Source of the DNA: Membranipora membranacea
Taxonomy: Eukaryota; Bryozoa; Gymnolaemata; Cheilostomatida; Membraniporidae
Assembly (NCBI GenBank): GCA_914767715.1
Contig: OU612075.1
Coordinates: 19,654,001 to 19,718,000 of the forward strand
Direction of reading: 5' to 3'
Length of the DNA: 64,000 nucleotides
The notes beneath the pieces are model-generated. The model was given only the letters and a program-made list of their open reading frames with translations. It ran no database searches and was not told where the DNA came from. Below, one piece after another: positions 34,613-44,919 of the stretch; positions within the stretch are counted from its first letter, which is position 1; every line of letters starts with the position of its first letter. The position numbers were made by a program, and so were the translations under genes.

Positions 34613-34846
34613 CTATTTATTCAATGCTTCAAGCCAGTGTTCGTATGTTATGCCAGAGGATGGGCACCGCCACTTCCCTCTGAGTTGTCGATGACCAGTC
34701 TCTTTATTTTTAGGGGTTGAGCAAAGATTGCAGGTGTAAACTTTGCTCCTGATGTTAATTTTAGGTGGGGCACCATCTTGAAGGTCTTCCTCGGCCTGGC
34801 ACTTATGCCGGTAAATAGTGTTCTGGGATTGTGGAGGAATTTTATC
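34613..34846 (-). CDS. last exon, zinc-binding-type C-terminal domain (transposon-associated?)
   Basis: It begins after an AG acceptor at 34847-34848 in phase 0 and runs 78 codons to TAG at 34613. Early residues are polar (DKIPPQSQNTIYRHKCQAEE); the C-terminal part is VYTCNLCSTPKNKETGHRQL, then GKWRCPSSG and HWLEALNK. The C-x2-C...GH...C layout with a trailing WL is one I recall from C-termini of uncharacterised invertebrate proteins, many transposon-linked. Upstream exons were not found. Adjacent to the repeat-rich 35-45 kb block, so a mobile-element origin is plausible. Confidence 0.45.
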   Translation of the reverse strand, partial: DKIPPQSQNTIYRHKCQAEEDLQDGAPPKINIRSKVYTCNLCSTPKNKETGHRQLRGKWRCPSSGITYEHWLEALNK

Positions 34847-35426
34847 CTGCGAGCGTGTTCAAAGGCGAGCTTCCCCTATTATTATTACCAGAAGATCTAC
34901 CTCATGAGGTTCTGTTGGTCCTGGCTCTACCACAGGCAGCGAGCGAGCCTGAATTTCCTCTGTTACAGTTGGTCGCAGGTTTGGCATGGTAATGTTCTGT
35001 ACCATGTTCCTCCCGTCTAGTGTCTTTTGTCACTTACTGAGCCTGCAATAAAACAGAATTTATACATGATGTCAGTGTATCTCTGACCATAACATATCGC
35101 TGACACAACTGAATATTTTGGTACATCTCCTTCTCAGTTCATTAAAGTCAATTTGGGCAAATCTTAGGCTAAGAAGTTGTCTTCTCTTATTGTTGAAATT
35201 CGGTGGCTCATTTGCAGTATAGAGTTATCACCCCATCTATCTAACTGTGTAAAACATTTCAAGCATGTGGATAGACTGCTTCACAGAGTAAAGGGATTCA
35301 GAGTAAATCTTTTAACAATAGTCAAGGAAAGAGTTTTTTATTCCTTGGTCAAGATACCTGCAAGCTTTGTGTCAAGGGGAAAGTTATGGGAAGCTTGAAG
35401 CCAAAAACTCCTTTCATCTATTTGTC

Positions 35427-35487
35427 TAGCCTGTCTTGACAAGCTTTGTCCCCCCCCCCTCCGAACAAAGCTTGTCAAGACAGGCTA
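35427..35487. mobile_element. 61-bp perfect hairpin insertion with 9-bp TSD
   Basis: Perfect 23-base arms (TAGCCTGTCTTGACAAGCTT + TGT and its inverse complement) enclose a C-rich loop. CTATTTGTC occurs on both sides (35418-35426, 35488-35496) and once in copy B near 56109-56118, so insertion and target duplication are directly shown. A minimal foldback element with no coding capacity. Confidence 0.92.
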
Positions 35488-35700
35488 CTATTTGTCACAA
35501 TTATAGGGTTCTGGAGAATGAACTGAATTCAAAGTTTTCGATTACAGTAAAAAATAGAATATGCAGGCTCTCCCGTAAAAAAATTTCTCTTTGTACAGCC
35601 TTACTCCACAATTAGACTTGATGTTTTGTGCTTAAATTACACCTAACTATCCTAGCTATATTGATACAGTTGGTAAAGCTAGGAAGGTAGTATTGTGGCA

Positions 35701-36870
35701 AAACTTGGCCTGGGCCAAACTTGGCCCGAGCCAAACTTGGCCCTAGCCAAACTTGGCCCGAGCCAAACTTGGCCCGAGCTAAACTTGGCCTGAGCCAAAC
35801 TTGGCCCGAGCCAAACTTGGCCCTAGCCAAACTTGGCCCGAGCCAAACTTGGCCCGAGGAAACTTGGCCCGATCCAAACTTGGCCCCAAATATATAACTT
35901 GGCCCGATGCAATGAAACCTGGCCCCAATTAGTAAAGCTTGGCCCCAATTAAAAAAAACTTGGCCCATGCAATGAAACTTGGCCCCAATTAGTAAAACTT
36001 GGCCCCAAGTACTGAAACTTGGCCCCAATTAGTAAAACTTGGCCCCAAGTATTGGAACTTGGCCCAAATTAGAAAAACTTGGCCCCAAATATAAAACTTG
36101 ACCCCATGTACTGAAACTTGGCCCCAATTAGTAAAACTTGGCCCCAAGTACTGAAACTTGGCCCCAATTAGTAAAACTTGGCCCCAGGTACTGGAACTTG
36201 GCCCAAATTAGTAAAACTTGGCCCCAAACATAAAACTTGGCCCCATGAACTGAAACTTGGCCCTAATTAGTAAAATTTGGCCCCAACTATAAAACTTGGC
36301 CCCATGTTATGAAACTTGGCCCCAATAACTAAGACTTGGCCCGAATAGAAAACTTGGCCCCATGCAATGAAACTTTGCCCCAATTACTAAAACTTGGCCC
36401 CAATTAGTAAAACTTGGCCTCATATACAAAACATGGCCCAAGGTAATGAAACTTGGCCCCAATAACTAAGACTTGGCCCAAAATATAAAACTTGGCCCCA
36501 TGCAATGAAACTTGGCCCCAATTAGTATAACTTTGCCTCATGCAATGAAACTTGGCCCAAATAATTAAAACTTTGCCCCAAATATAAAACTTAGCCCCAT
36601 GCAATGAAACTTGATCCCAATCAGTAAAACTTAGCCCCAATTAGTAAAACTTTGCCCCAATAAATAAAACTTGGCCCCATTCATTAAAACTTGGCCCCAA
36701 ATATAAAACTTGGCCCCGCGAAATGAAACTTGGCCCCAATTATTAAAACTTGGGCCCATGTACTGAAAATTGGACCCAGTAACTAAACCATGGCCCCATA
36801 CAATGAAACTTGGCCCCAATTAGTAAAACCTGGCCCCAAATATATAACTTGGCCATATGTACTGAAACTT
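35701..36870. repeat. left foldback arm: TTGGCC minisatellite
   Basis: The outer ~11 units are 16-mers of the AAACTTGGCCCGAGCC type; inner units (~50) are 17-20-mers sharing CTTGGCCCC with alternating spacers AATTAGTAAAA, AAGTACTGAAA, AAATATAAAA and ATGCAATGAAA, giving a higher-order pattern. The 16-mer is self-complementary (TTGGC/GCCAA). Confidence 0.95.
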
Positions 36871-37264
36871 GCCTCTGCACACTAAAAGATAATATGAAGT
36901 CCAGCCAACTTTCAATGTATAATGTAAGGTGAAATGGACACTGGACACAAGGCTAATCAGATGGGGATCTTTGGGAGAACAAACCATGAAAATAAGCCAG
37001 GAGCATGACAGCCTGTAAGGGCAATGTGTATGTAAGCCTACAGCACATCTGGCTGGTCATTGCATCAGCAGGCTGAGGATCTGCACTCGTCTTAGTCTCG
37101 CCTTGCCAGTACAGAATTTCCTAAATCTGTAGAGAAGGCTGATCTGACAACCTACAAAACTCAGAGTAGCCTTTCAAATCCTTTGCAAGCATTATTCTTA
37201 TTTGGATCATGAAGTCTCCCAAGAAATAAAATACATACTGGCAGGACGTCGCCAAGGATAAAAA
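36871..37264. other. spacer inside foldback element
   Basis: Non-repetitive AT-rich sequence between the left arm and the LINE; nothing recognised. Confidence 0.4.
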
Positions 37265-40200
37265 TTGCAAACAGCTTATGATCTGAATTTTGCTTTGTTG
37301 AACATTAGAACAATGCTTGATCGTGATAGAGCAGATAGACCAGAAAGGCGAAGTGGCATCATTGTACAAGAGCTAAAGAAATATAGAATTGATGTTGAAG
37401 CACTAAGTGAGGCTTGTTTTGGTGATACTGGTAATGCTAAGATCTCAGAAATGAAGAGTGAATCAATGCTGTCATCGCCAATATGACTGAAGACCCCCAA
37501 ATCTGTAAACGATAGAATGATCACCCTTAGACTCCCTCTAAACAAGAACAGATATTGTACTATCATTGCGGTGTATGCGCCTACCGTAAGGTAGCGTATT
37601 GTAACCACGTGGCTTGTTGGTGAACAGGCCTGGTTTAAATTAGGAAACAAAACACAGATTTTAGCCATATCACACCAGCAAGCCCACTGTAATTTAACCA
37701 CAATATTTAGCCGCCCAGGCAATATAATGATCAAGAAATGTGCACACTATTTGTCACATGCTAATGCCCTCGCACCACACTGCACAGACCTGACCACAGC
37801 CGTCAGCTGTCCTACTAACTTCTTCAAAACAAGACATTATGATACATTTCTGTCTGCCATAATAATAAGCATTGCATCGACTGGTTGGGGAAGAAGAATG
37901 CTGATTGGTTAACTATTGGTCAGATCGTTTCTAATTGGATGATAATTTTATGGAGGTGTAACGAGGCAACAACTGCTTGACCTTGAAGGTCAATACATTG
38001 AGCTCCACATCCTTATATGTCTCTTCTGAGGTCAGATATTGTTAATAAAAATAAGAGATATAGCATCGCTGCTAGCATGTTACAACTAAGTTAGTATGTA
38101 TGTTCACTGATTAGCCACCTGCCTATAGAATTTGGAAACAATGCCCTTATTATAACCGCGGTATGCTTGACTAAGTTTTAACCACTCATGGACATTAACC
38201 ATGCAGCTACAATACGCGACCTTACGGTACAAGGACGAATAGCCCTGAGAACATCGCACAGTTTTATCAGCAGCTGGATTCCACCTTGATGACAGTACCT
38301 AAAGAAGCTAAAATTATGTTCCTAGGTGACTTTAATGCTAGAGTTGGCCAAGATAATGAGATCTGGAATAATGTGTTTGGAAAATTTGGAACTGGACGAT
38401 TTAATTCTCATGGTGAGCTTTTACTGTCTATCTGTACTGAACATCAGCTGGTGATAACAAATACGAGCTTTAAGCACAAAGCTAGCAATAAAAACACATG
38501 GATGCATCCTGATTGACTTCATTGTCAACCACCAATGTGAATTGTGTGACATCAGTGATACTAGAGCTAGTGCCAACTGCAGCACTGATCACATCATCAA
38601 CAGGTGTTACACCAGGCTCAGAGTGAGGAAGCTCATGTGTAAATCTAGTCAGCGTCCTAGAAAGCTCAATGTTAACACTATGTGGTCCGATACCATCAGG
38701 AGTGAATTAGAAACTAACATGAATGAAAAGCTCCCTGCTCTGGCAGGCTCAGTGGAAGAGAATAATGGTCCGCATTCAAGGACTTTGGGCAATACGGGGT
38801 CCGAGGGTTGATCAATCTGATCAGCTACTTTCCTCCAACAATGAGACTTTACTAACTGAGAAAAAGACCTTCTCCCTTGTTGGACAGAACATCTCAACAC
38901 TCTTCTCAATGAAAGCAATGAGATTGATGATGCTCCTGACTTTGACGAAGTGAACAATGCTATGTATATGCTCAGCAATGGAAAGTCACCCGTTGCAGAT
39001 AGAATACACCCTGAAATATCATATTCAGAGTGGCTCTACTAGTGCAGCACCTGCAACACCATGAGATCATTGCTGACTCTTGGAAGAGCGGAGAGCCTCC
39101 ACAAGATTGGAAGGATGCTCAGCTTATAACCCTGTTTAAGAAAGGTGATATACGTCTCTGTGGGAAATATCAAGGCATCTCACTTCTATCAACACCTGGT
39201 AAAGTATTAGCCTGGGTGTTACTCAAAAGATTGAGCTTTTATGCAGATGACCTACTCCCAGAGGCACAGTGTGGATTTTGTGCAGGCGAAGACACTGTAG
39301 ATATGATATTCTTCCTGAAGCAAATTCAAGAAGATTGTGTTGAGCTGAGGATGTAATGTTTTGACTTTTGGCTTTGACACTGTGAACAGAAATGCCTTGT
39401 GGGCTATTCTAGAGAAACTTGGTTGTCCTGCCAATTTCACCAATCTTGTTTCGGCCCTACACAAAGGAGTGAATACATCAGTCAGCAGGTGAAAGGACTC
39501 TGGTACGTGAACTTATATTTGCAGATGATACTCCAGTTGTTGCTCAAGACCATGCAGATGCACAGGAAACTATATCTGGTTTTGCCCAATCAGCCAAACA
39601 GTTTGGGTAAAAGATTAGCATAAAAAAGACTGAGGTGATGTACCAACCTTCACCGGGCTTATCTGACGCAGGAGATGACATCCATATTGATGGTGAAAAC
39701 CTTGCTATGGTTAGCAGGTTTAAGTATCTTGGTACAACTGACACCAACAACAACAAGCTCGACACTGAACTGGAGATACGCATGTCCAAGGCCTCAAAAG
39801 CCTTTGGGAGACTCAGAGATCATATATGGGACAATAAGGATCCTACCATCAAGACTAAAAGTGCTGTGTACAGAGCCATTGTTCTATCAGTTCTTCTCTA
39901 TGGTGTCGAATCCTGGTTTGTGTAAAAGGTTACTGCTTATAAACTTAATGCATTCATGATGAGACACCTGAGACAGATACTCAAAATAAAGTGGTGGCAG
40001 TTTATATCAAATTAAAGGATCCTGAAAACAACTTCCTTACCTGGCATGTACGATATTCTCATCAGCAGATGCCTCAGCAGGACCGGTCATTTCCACAGAC
40101 TAGATAACACCCGAATACCAAAGCTTATATTGTACTCACAACTCACTGATGGTACATATGGAATTGGATGCCCAAAGCTGAGATACGAGGACATCATCAA

Positions 40201-40330
40201 AAGAAACCCTGAAAGATCGGGAGATCCCCCTTAGATCTTGGCAGAGCCTATCCCGAAGCAGAGACGATTGGAGACAATTTATTCGTAGACGAAAGACGTC
40301 ATCATCGGCCACGATGGACAGCTAAATACT
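37265..40330 (+). pseudogene. decayed non-LTR retrotransposon (AP-endonuclease + RT)
   Basis: Plus-strand frames, shifted several times, read an AP-endonuclease (FALLNIRTM..., IIAVYAPT, then FLGDFNARVG) and a reverse transcriptase (YQGISLLSTPGKVLAWVLLKR, LPEAQCGFCAGEDTVDMIF, FKYLGT, then AFGRLRDHIWD and VLSVLLYGVESW) with a C-terminal RRL-type tail near 40046-40230. The YADD-box area is partly deleted. Layout and the LLYG.E.W motif fit an RTE/CR1-like animal LINE; the clade is uncertain. It is interrupted in the endonuclease by a 644-bp MITE. Confidence 0.8.
37584..38227. mobile_element. 644-bp MITE in LINE endonuclease, TA target site
   Basis: Ends CCGTAAGGTAGCGTATTGTA and, inversely, CCGTAAGGTCGCGTATTGTA match at 19 of 20. 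TA flanks both sides (37582-37583, 38228-38229). Excising the element plus one TA restores the endonuclease frame through VYAPTRTN. TA duplication points to the Tc1/mariner group. No coding capacity. Confidence 0.88.
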
Positions 40331-40464
40331 AAGAATGCAAAATTAGCAACATGGAACTCTTTAGGGATGGCAAGCTCACATGTTCAAAAAAACGTTTATG
40401 ATGCAATTATCACAAACCAGAATACTGTGGCTGTTGTTTGAGTTCAGAATTGCCTTCTTGTAAG

Positions 40465-41290
40465 CAATGAACTAAACCTCCAGGAAGAACAACTCATAGT
40501 TAAGCTGGCTGCTGATTGGCTAATTCCGAAAAATTGAAAAATGATGTGCATGCATAAATAATGGTCACTTGAAATTAGAGAGTGATCAGTAAAAAATGAA
40601 ATTGCAATCACTAGGAGTAAATGTTTATGATGAAACATGGTTATGAGGGATAACAGGACTCATACCTTCAACTGCCTGTCCAACATTCCATGATTTAGAG
40701 TCAGATGACACATTCCTCAGCATATCTTGCTTGTATATGCTGATTTTAATGAGTTTTTCATCATTTTACAATCAAAATGTGAATGTTCAATGTATTTACC
40801 TGCAAGGTATATGTTCTGTGCAATATAGCCCATAGCCACATGTTTTTAGATTGATCAATTATGGGTTCTGCATAGAGATTCCAGGATTTATAGAGTGAAA
40901 AATTAACATTTTAATGACTTTTCGCTGCATTATTTTTGAGGTTTAAGCATTGTATATCTGCAAAGGATGGCACCTCAACTGTCAATGAGCATCTTCTCTA
41001 TAGTTCCATGTCTCAGTTTAGTGAAATAAACCATCAGTTATGAGAATATTTGGTGTCAACACCATGGCCATCAAGCCTCATCACTAAGCATATTCACAGA
41101 ATTGCGGTTATTTTCTAGTGAGTCATTGTATTCAGTGTAACCCACCCCTAATTGCTACAAAAGAACTTGGGCTATCATGGAGTTATGTTTCCAATTTAGT
41201 GTGTTTTTGAGAGGACAACTCTGAACCAACTGCACACACCTCAATTGGTCATGTGACTGCAGTTGTTCTTCCTGGAGGTTAAGTTCATTG
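40465..41290. mobile_element. 826-bp MITE, copy 2
   Basis: Nearly identical to 15089-15910 along its whole length, same TIRs (right TIR with one AA change). Flanks TTGTAAG and TTATAAG (6 of 7 match) support a 7-bp target duplication. High identity between copies implies recent activity. Confidence 0.9.
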
Positions 41291-41616
41291 TTATAAGCAT
41301 AACACAGATAACTCCAGAAATAAACATACAGTAAGCAGACCATAAATGCGGTAACAATTAGCATGTTCGCTCATTATATCGACTCTTTATTTAAGGTGGT
41401 TTTCTGTAATACTTAATATATGCCACATGGAAGCTGATTTGAGCGAGATTTATACAATTTAGTTTCAATGACATGACCAACTAGCTGCACCGCCAGGTAA
41501 TACTGTAGAACTGTCTTAAATGATAGGAACTGGGCGGCTAAACATCTGTACAAGAAACTCCTGTCCAGCCTAGTATATAGTTCACTTGCGAGAGATTAAT
41601 ATTGTATGAGGCATGC
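41291..41616. other. spacer inside foldback element
   Basis: AT-rich, non-repetitive; nothing recognised. Confidence 0.4.
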
Positions 41617-42180
41617 ATGGGGCCAAGTTTTATATTTGGAGCCAAGTCTTAGTATTTGGGCCAAGTTTTACTAATAGGGCCAAGTTTTATATTTGGAGCC
41701 AAGTTTTGATATTTGGGGCCAAGTTTTACTAATTGGGCCAAGTTTCATTGCATTGGGCCAAGTTTTAGTATCTGGGCCAAGTTTTACTAATAGGGCCAAG
41801 TTTTATATCTGGAGCCAAGTTTTGGTATTTGGGGCCAAGTTTTACTAATTGGGGCCAAGTTTCATTGCATGGGGCCAAGTTTAAGTATCTGGGGCCAAGT
41901 TTTAGTATCTGGGGCCAATTTTTAGTATTTGGGGCCAAGTTTTACTAATTGGGGCCAAGTTTAGCTCGCGCCAAGTTTGGCTCGGGCCAAGTTTGGCTCG
42001 GGCCAAGTTTGGCTCGGGCCAAGTTTGGCTCGGGCCAAGTTTGTCTCGGGCCAGGTTTGTCTCGGGCCAAGTTTGGCTCGGGCCAAGTTTGGCTCGGGCC
42101 AAGTTTGGCTCGGGCCAAGTTTGGCTCGGGCCAAGTTTGGCTCGGGCCAAGTTTGGCTCGGGCCAAGTTGTCGCGGATTC
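41617..42180. repeat. right foldback arm: inverse TTGGCC minisatellite
   Basis: About 18 inner units of GGGGCCAAGTTTTA-type and ~13 outer 16-mers GGCTCGGGCCAAGTTT, the inverse of the left arm and in mirrored order. Because 16 is not a multiple of three and the unit has no stop codon in most frames, several overlapping spurious open frames arise. Confidence 0.95.
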
Positions 42181-42895
42181 GTGGCAGTTGTTACAATAGG
42201 ATTAACTATTACAATCCTTGAATGATGCTGCCACAGTGTAACCTTGGTCTGTGCAATCATTGAACCTTAAATTCATCGAAAGGGCCTCATATCAAATGTA
42301 TCTGCTTTCCATCGTCTACTGGGCTTTGGTTGACACCCAGGTGTGCTCCGACCTGCCTGCAAACAGAGAGCAACCTGGCGCAGATATTGTGGCCTGGCCA
42401 CTAAGGCAACGAATTTCGCCACCTATGCTCCGGGATGCGGCTTGTGACAAGACATCTGATTTAAATCAACCTTCAATTTTACTCAGTCTTGAGACACAAA
42501 GGTTATCCTCAGGTTTTAATATTCTAATATTACATTGCCTTTAAATCCTTTTGAAAAGATAAACAAGGCACAACAGTAACAAATTCTTTCCTTATAATGA
42601 AACGCAGAGACTGCAATACAACTGGCTGTTTACAAATAACATCTTCTTGAGGGATTAGAAAATTTACTCTGAGAAAACAATGTCTGTAACTGCTCTAACT
42701 GATATCTTCATTCAGCTTAGGTCTCAATTGTACTTGGATCGTTTCAATGCACCGGCGTGGAGAATTGCTTTCGACTTTGTTACGAGGCCATCTCAGATTT
42801 GTTGTTTATTGAGGCAGCCCACCTGTTTGGCTAACCGAATCCTCAAAAGTAACAACATTATAACTTGTTGCACTACAGATGCAGTCCCAGGGCAC

Positions 42896-43208
42896 CCTCT
42901 ACTTGATTGTGCAATAACTCCCGGCTAGCCAAGAGTGAAGTGATCGCAACCTTGTATAACTTTTTAGAAGCATGGACCATGTTTTTGTCGAGTAAAGAGA
43001 GTGTGGATAATTGAATGTCGACAAGGTGTCATGGTCGATTGCAAAAATGTAAATATATTATGAGTAGCCAGCCACTAGAGCCTATTGATTCAACATAATA
43101 TGATATGATATTTTAGATGCAATAAAATTGGTATAAAAAAACGGGGCACTCAATATGGGTTAAATTTTTTGTATCAGAACTGGGGTTTCGGGCATGGAAT
43201 ACTGGTTG
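42896..43208. mobile_element. 313-bp insertion flanked by an 18-bp direct repeat
   Basis: GATGCAGTCCCAGGGCAC occurs at 42878-42895 and again at 43209-43226; copy B has a single version (one base different) at the same place. An 18-bp duplication is typical of LINE-driven retrotransposition. No A/B box or poly-A tail was seen. Confidence 0.75.
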
Positions 43209-43420
43209 GATGCAGTCCCAGGGCACGATTTTAAAAAAAATGTACAAATTCAACCGTAAAATGAATGCTGTCAATGGTTATTTCACGACTGCAATTCCTA
43301 AATGGTGATAAATACACCAAGGTCGACCATAAAGATACCAGCTCACTGAAAATGCAGCAGAATATTTCACATAGAATATCATGTGTGTTATTAAGGGTGA
43401 GCCCTCCAGACACACAGTTA

Positions 43421-44111
43421 ATCTGTAGCTCCACGTAACGATGTAATCACAGGCCGATGGCATGTCTAGACATGCTCGGCCGATCTCACACTGCTACACA
43501 GGCCTATGAGTTAGTACTTGATGGTCTAGTGAGTCATAGTGGGGTAATAAATCAGGTGCCTAGATTGACCAATGAACTCCCTCAGTTCAATCGATTGACC
43601 AATGATATCTAATGGGCGTGTTAACAAATGACCGTATATAGATGTCATATTAAATCCGGGTCTTTGTCACTTTGAATCTTCACCAAATACATTTTCAGTC
43701 TTCTGTAAAATTGATTTTCCTATGCTTTACTATGGATGTCATGTAAGGACAGCTTCCATTTCCAAATGATACAGCTATTACCTTCCATATTTTCACTACA
43801 GCACCACTCCTATCTTTGTAGTTATGGTCTTTTTTATCATAAATAGGAGGATGTGATTTTACTACAGATATTTATTATCAACTCCTCCATTTTTGATAGC
43901 CTGTCACAATTTGATAGATGGCGCGTTTAACCGCGTAATTATTGAAGCAAGCAATCAACAACCAATCAGCATAGAGGATCGTCCAGATCACTCGGGCAAA
44001 AGACCAACAAGTTCGATGTCCACTTAACACGAGTAATCACTCGTGCAGATCCACCGACTAACCACTTGTGACCCCAAAATGATGTAAAAATCGTATCATG
44101 TAGCCATAGCT
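43421..44111. mobile_element. 691-bp insertion with TTA duplication
   Basis: TTA at 43418-43420 and 44112-44114; copy B has one TTA and no insert. Ends ATCTGTAGCTCCACG... and, inversely, AGCTATGGCTACATG... match at about 15 of 22, an imperfect TIR. A 3-bp TTA duplication is usual for PIF/Harbinger MITEs. Confidence 0.72.
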
Positions 44112-44919
44112 TTATCATAATCCTATGCGCATCCAGCATAGTTACACTAGTGTTTTTCAATAATAAAAATATTGGGATGACATTCGAGTAAAATTTAAGC
44201 TGGGTGTATTTTGAAAATGCTATCATTGAACAGTATCCACTGAAAAAGCTAAATCCAAACCATGTTTCGGAATATTAACGACATTAATTATTTTGAGGTC
44301 TATAGTCATTCTGATAGAATTTGATGGGTGACTGATGGGTCACCACAATCTATACTGAAAACTTATATCAACCAACAGAAATATTCTTTAAGTTTAAGTT
44401 CAGTATAGCATCCCCATTGTCATTTATAAATTGCTCCACTCCTTTGATAAAAGGCAATTAGAATTTGTTTGAAACTGTACACAATGGCATAGAAACTACA
44501 AATATATAGGCTCTTTGCATTGCCTTGCGCAACATTGCCACTGCACTGAAGGATGAAATAAACACCGTAATGAAAAAGTAAATCGCAATTTTAAATATGT
44601 TAAAAAAATATTTCAAACATGCCCTCAAAAGCTTGTTAAGATAATGTGATGAACTGATGGTCCAAAAAAAACCAGATCTCTGTGAGTTACCATGTCGAAA
44701 TGTAATTCTGCCCAAACAGAAAAACACGAACTTGGAGATTTTTTGTCAGATTTGGAGTTTTTTGCAGAAAAAGACAAATGAATAGTTAGCTGATTGACTA
44801 ACGATCAAGGTGACCAAATGTGGTTATTCTGAATTAAAAACTGTAGGATGGAGAGAGCTTTTGGAAAAGAAAGGAGGAGATAACTACAACTGAGCATTTT
44901 TGACTTTAAATAACTGAGT

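Larger units (their letters stand above)
35701..42180. mobile_element. 6.5-kb foldback-type element with satellite inverted arms
   Basis: GTGGCA flanks both sides (35695-35700, 42181-42186) and occurs once at the matching place in copy B, so the whole block is one insertion or a nested series in one site. The left arm (35701-36870) and right arm (41617-42180) are tandem arrays of the same TTGGCC-core units in inverse orientation, with the 16-bp type outermost and the ~20-bp type inside on both arms. Terminal sequences are not fully symmetric: the right end has 11 extra bases. The interior holds a decayed LINE, a 644-bp MITE and an 826-bp MITE. No transposase of its own. It resembles Drosophila FB or Galileo elements in design only. 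Confidence 0.8.
35133..44919 (+). mobile_element. 2.3-kb TIR element copy A, carrying four later insertions
   Basis: The outer parts (35133-35700, 42181-44919) match copy B at 55819-58080 almost throughout. The termini are imperfect inverted repeats: the left CTCAGTTCATTAAAGTCAA and the right, read inversely, CTCAGTTATTTAAAGTCAA. A 2-bp TT flanks this copy. The element has no coding capacity and is non-autonomous. Copy A is interrupted at 35427-35487, 35701-42180, 42896-43208 and 43421-44111; each interruption is absent from copy B. Confidence 0.82.

Noticed and set aside
41902-42260. Six overlapping open frames with Gly-Pro-Ser-Leu-Ala-Arg-Ala-Lys-type repeats on both strands (also 35612-36819)
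   Set aside because: They are by-products of a 16-bp tandem repeat with no stop codon; all frames give similar peptides, which is a property of the repeat, not of a gene.
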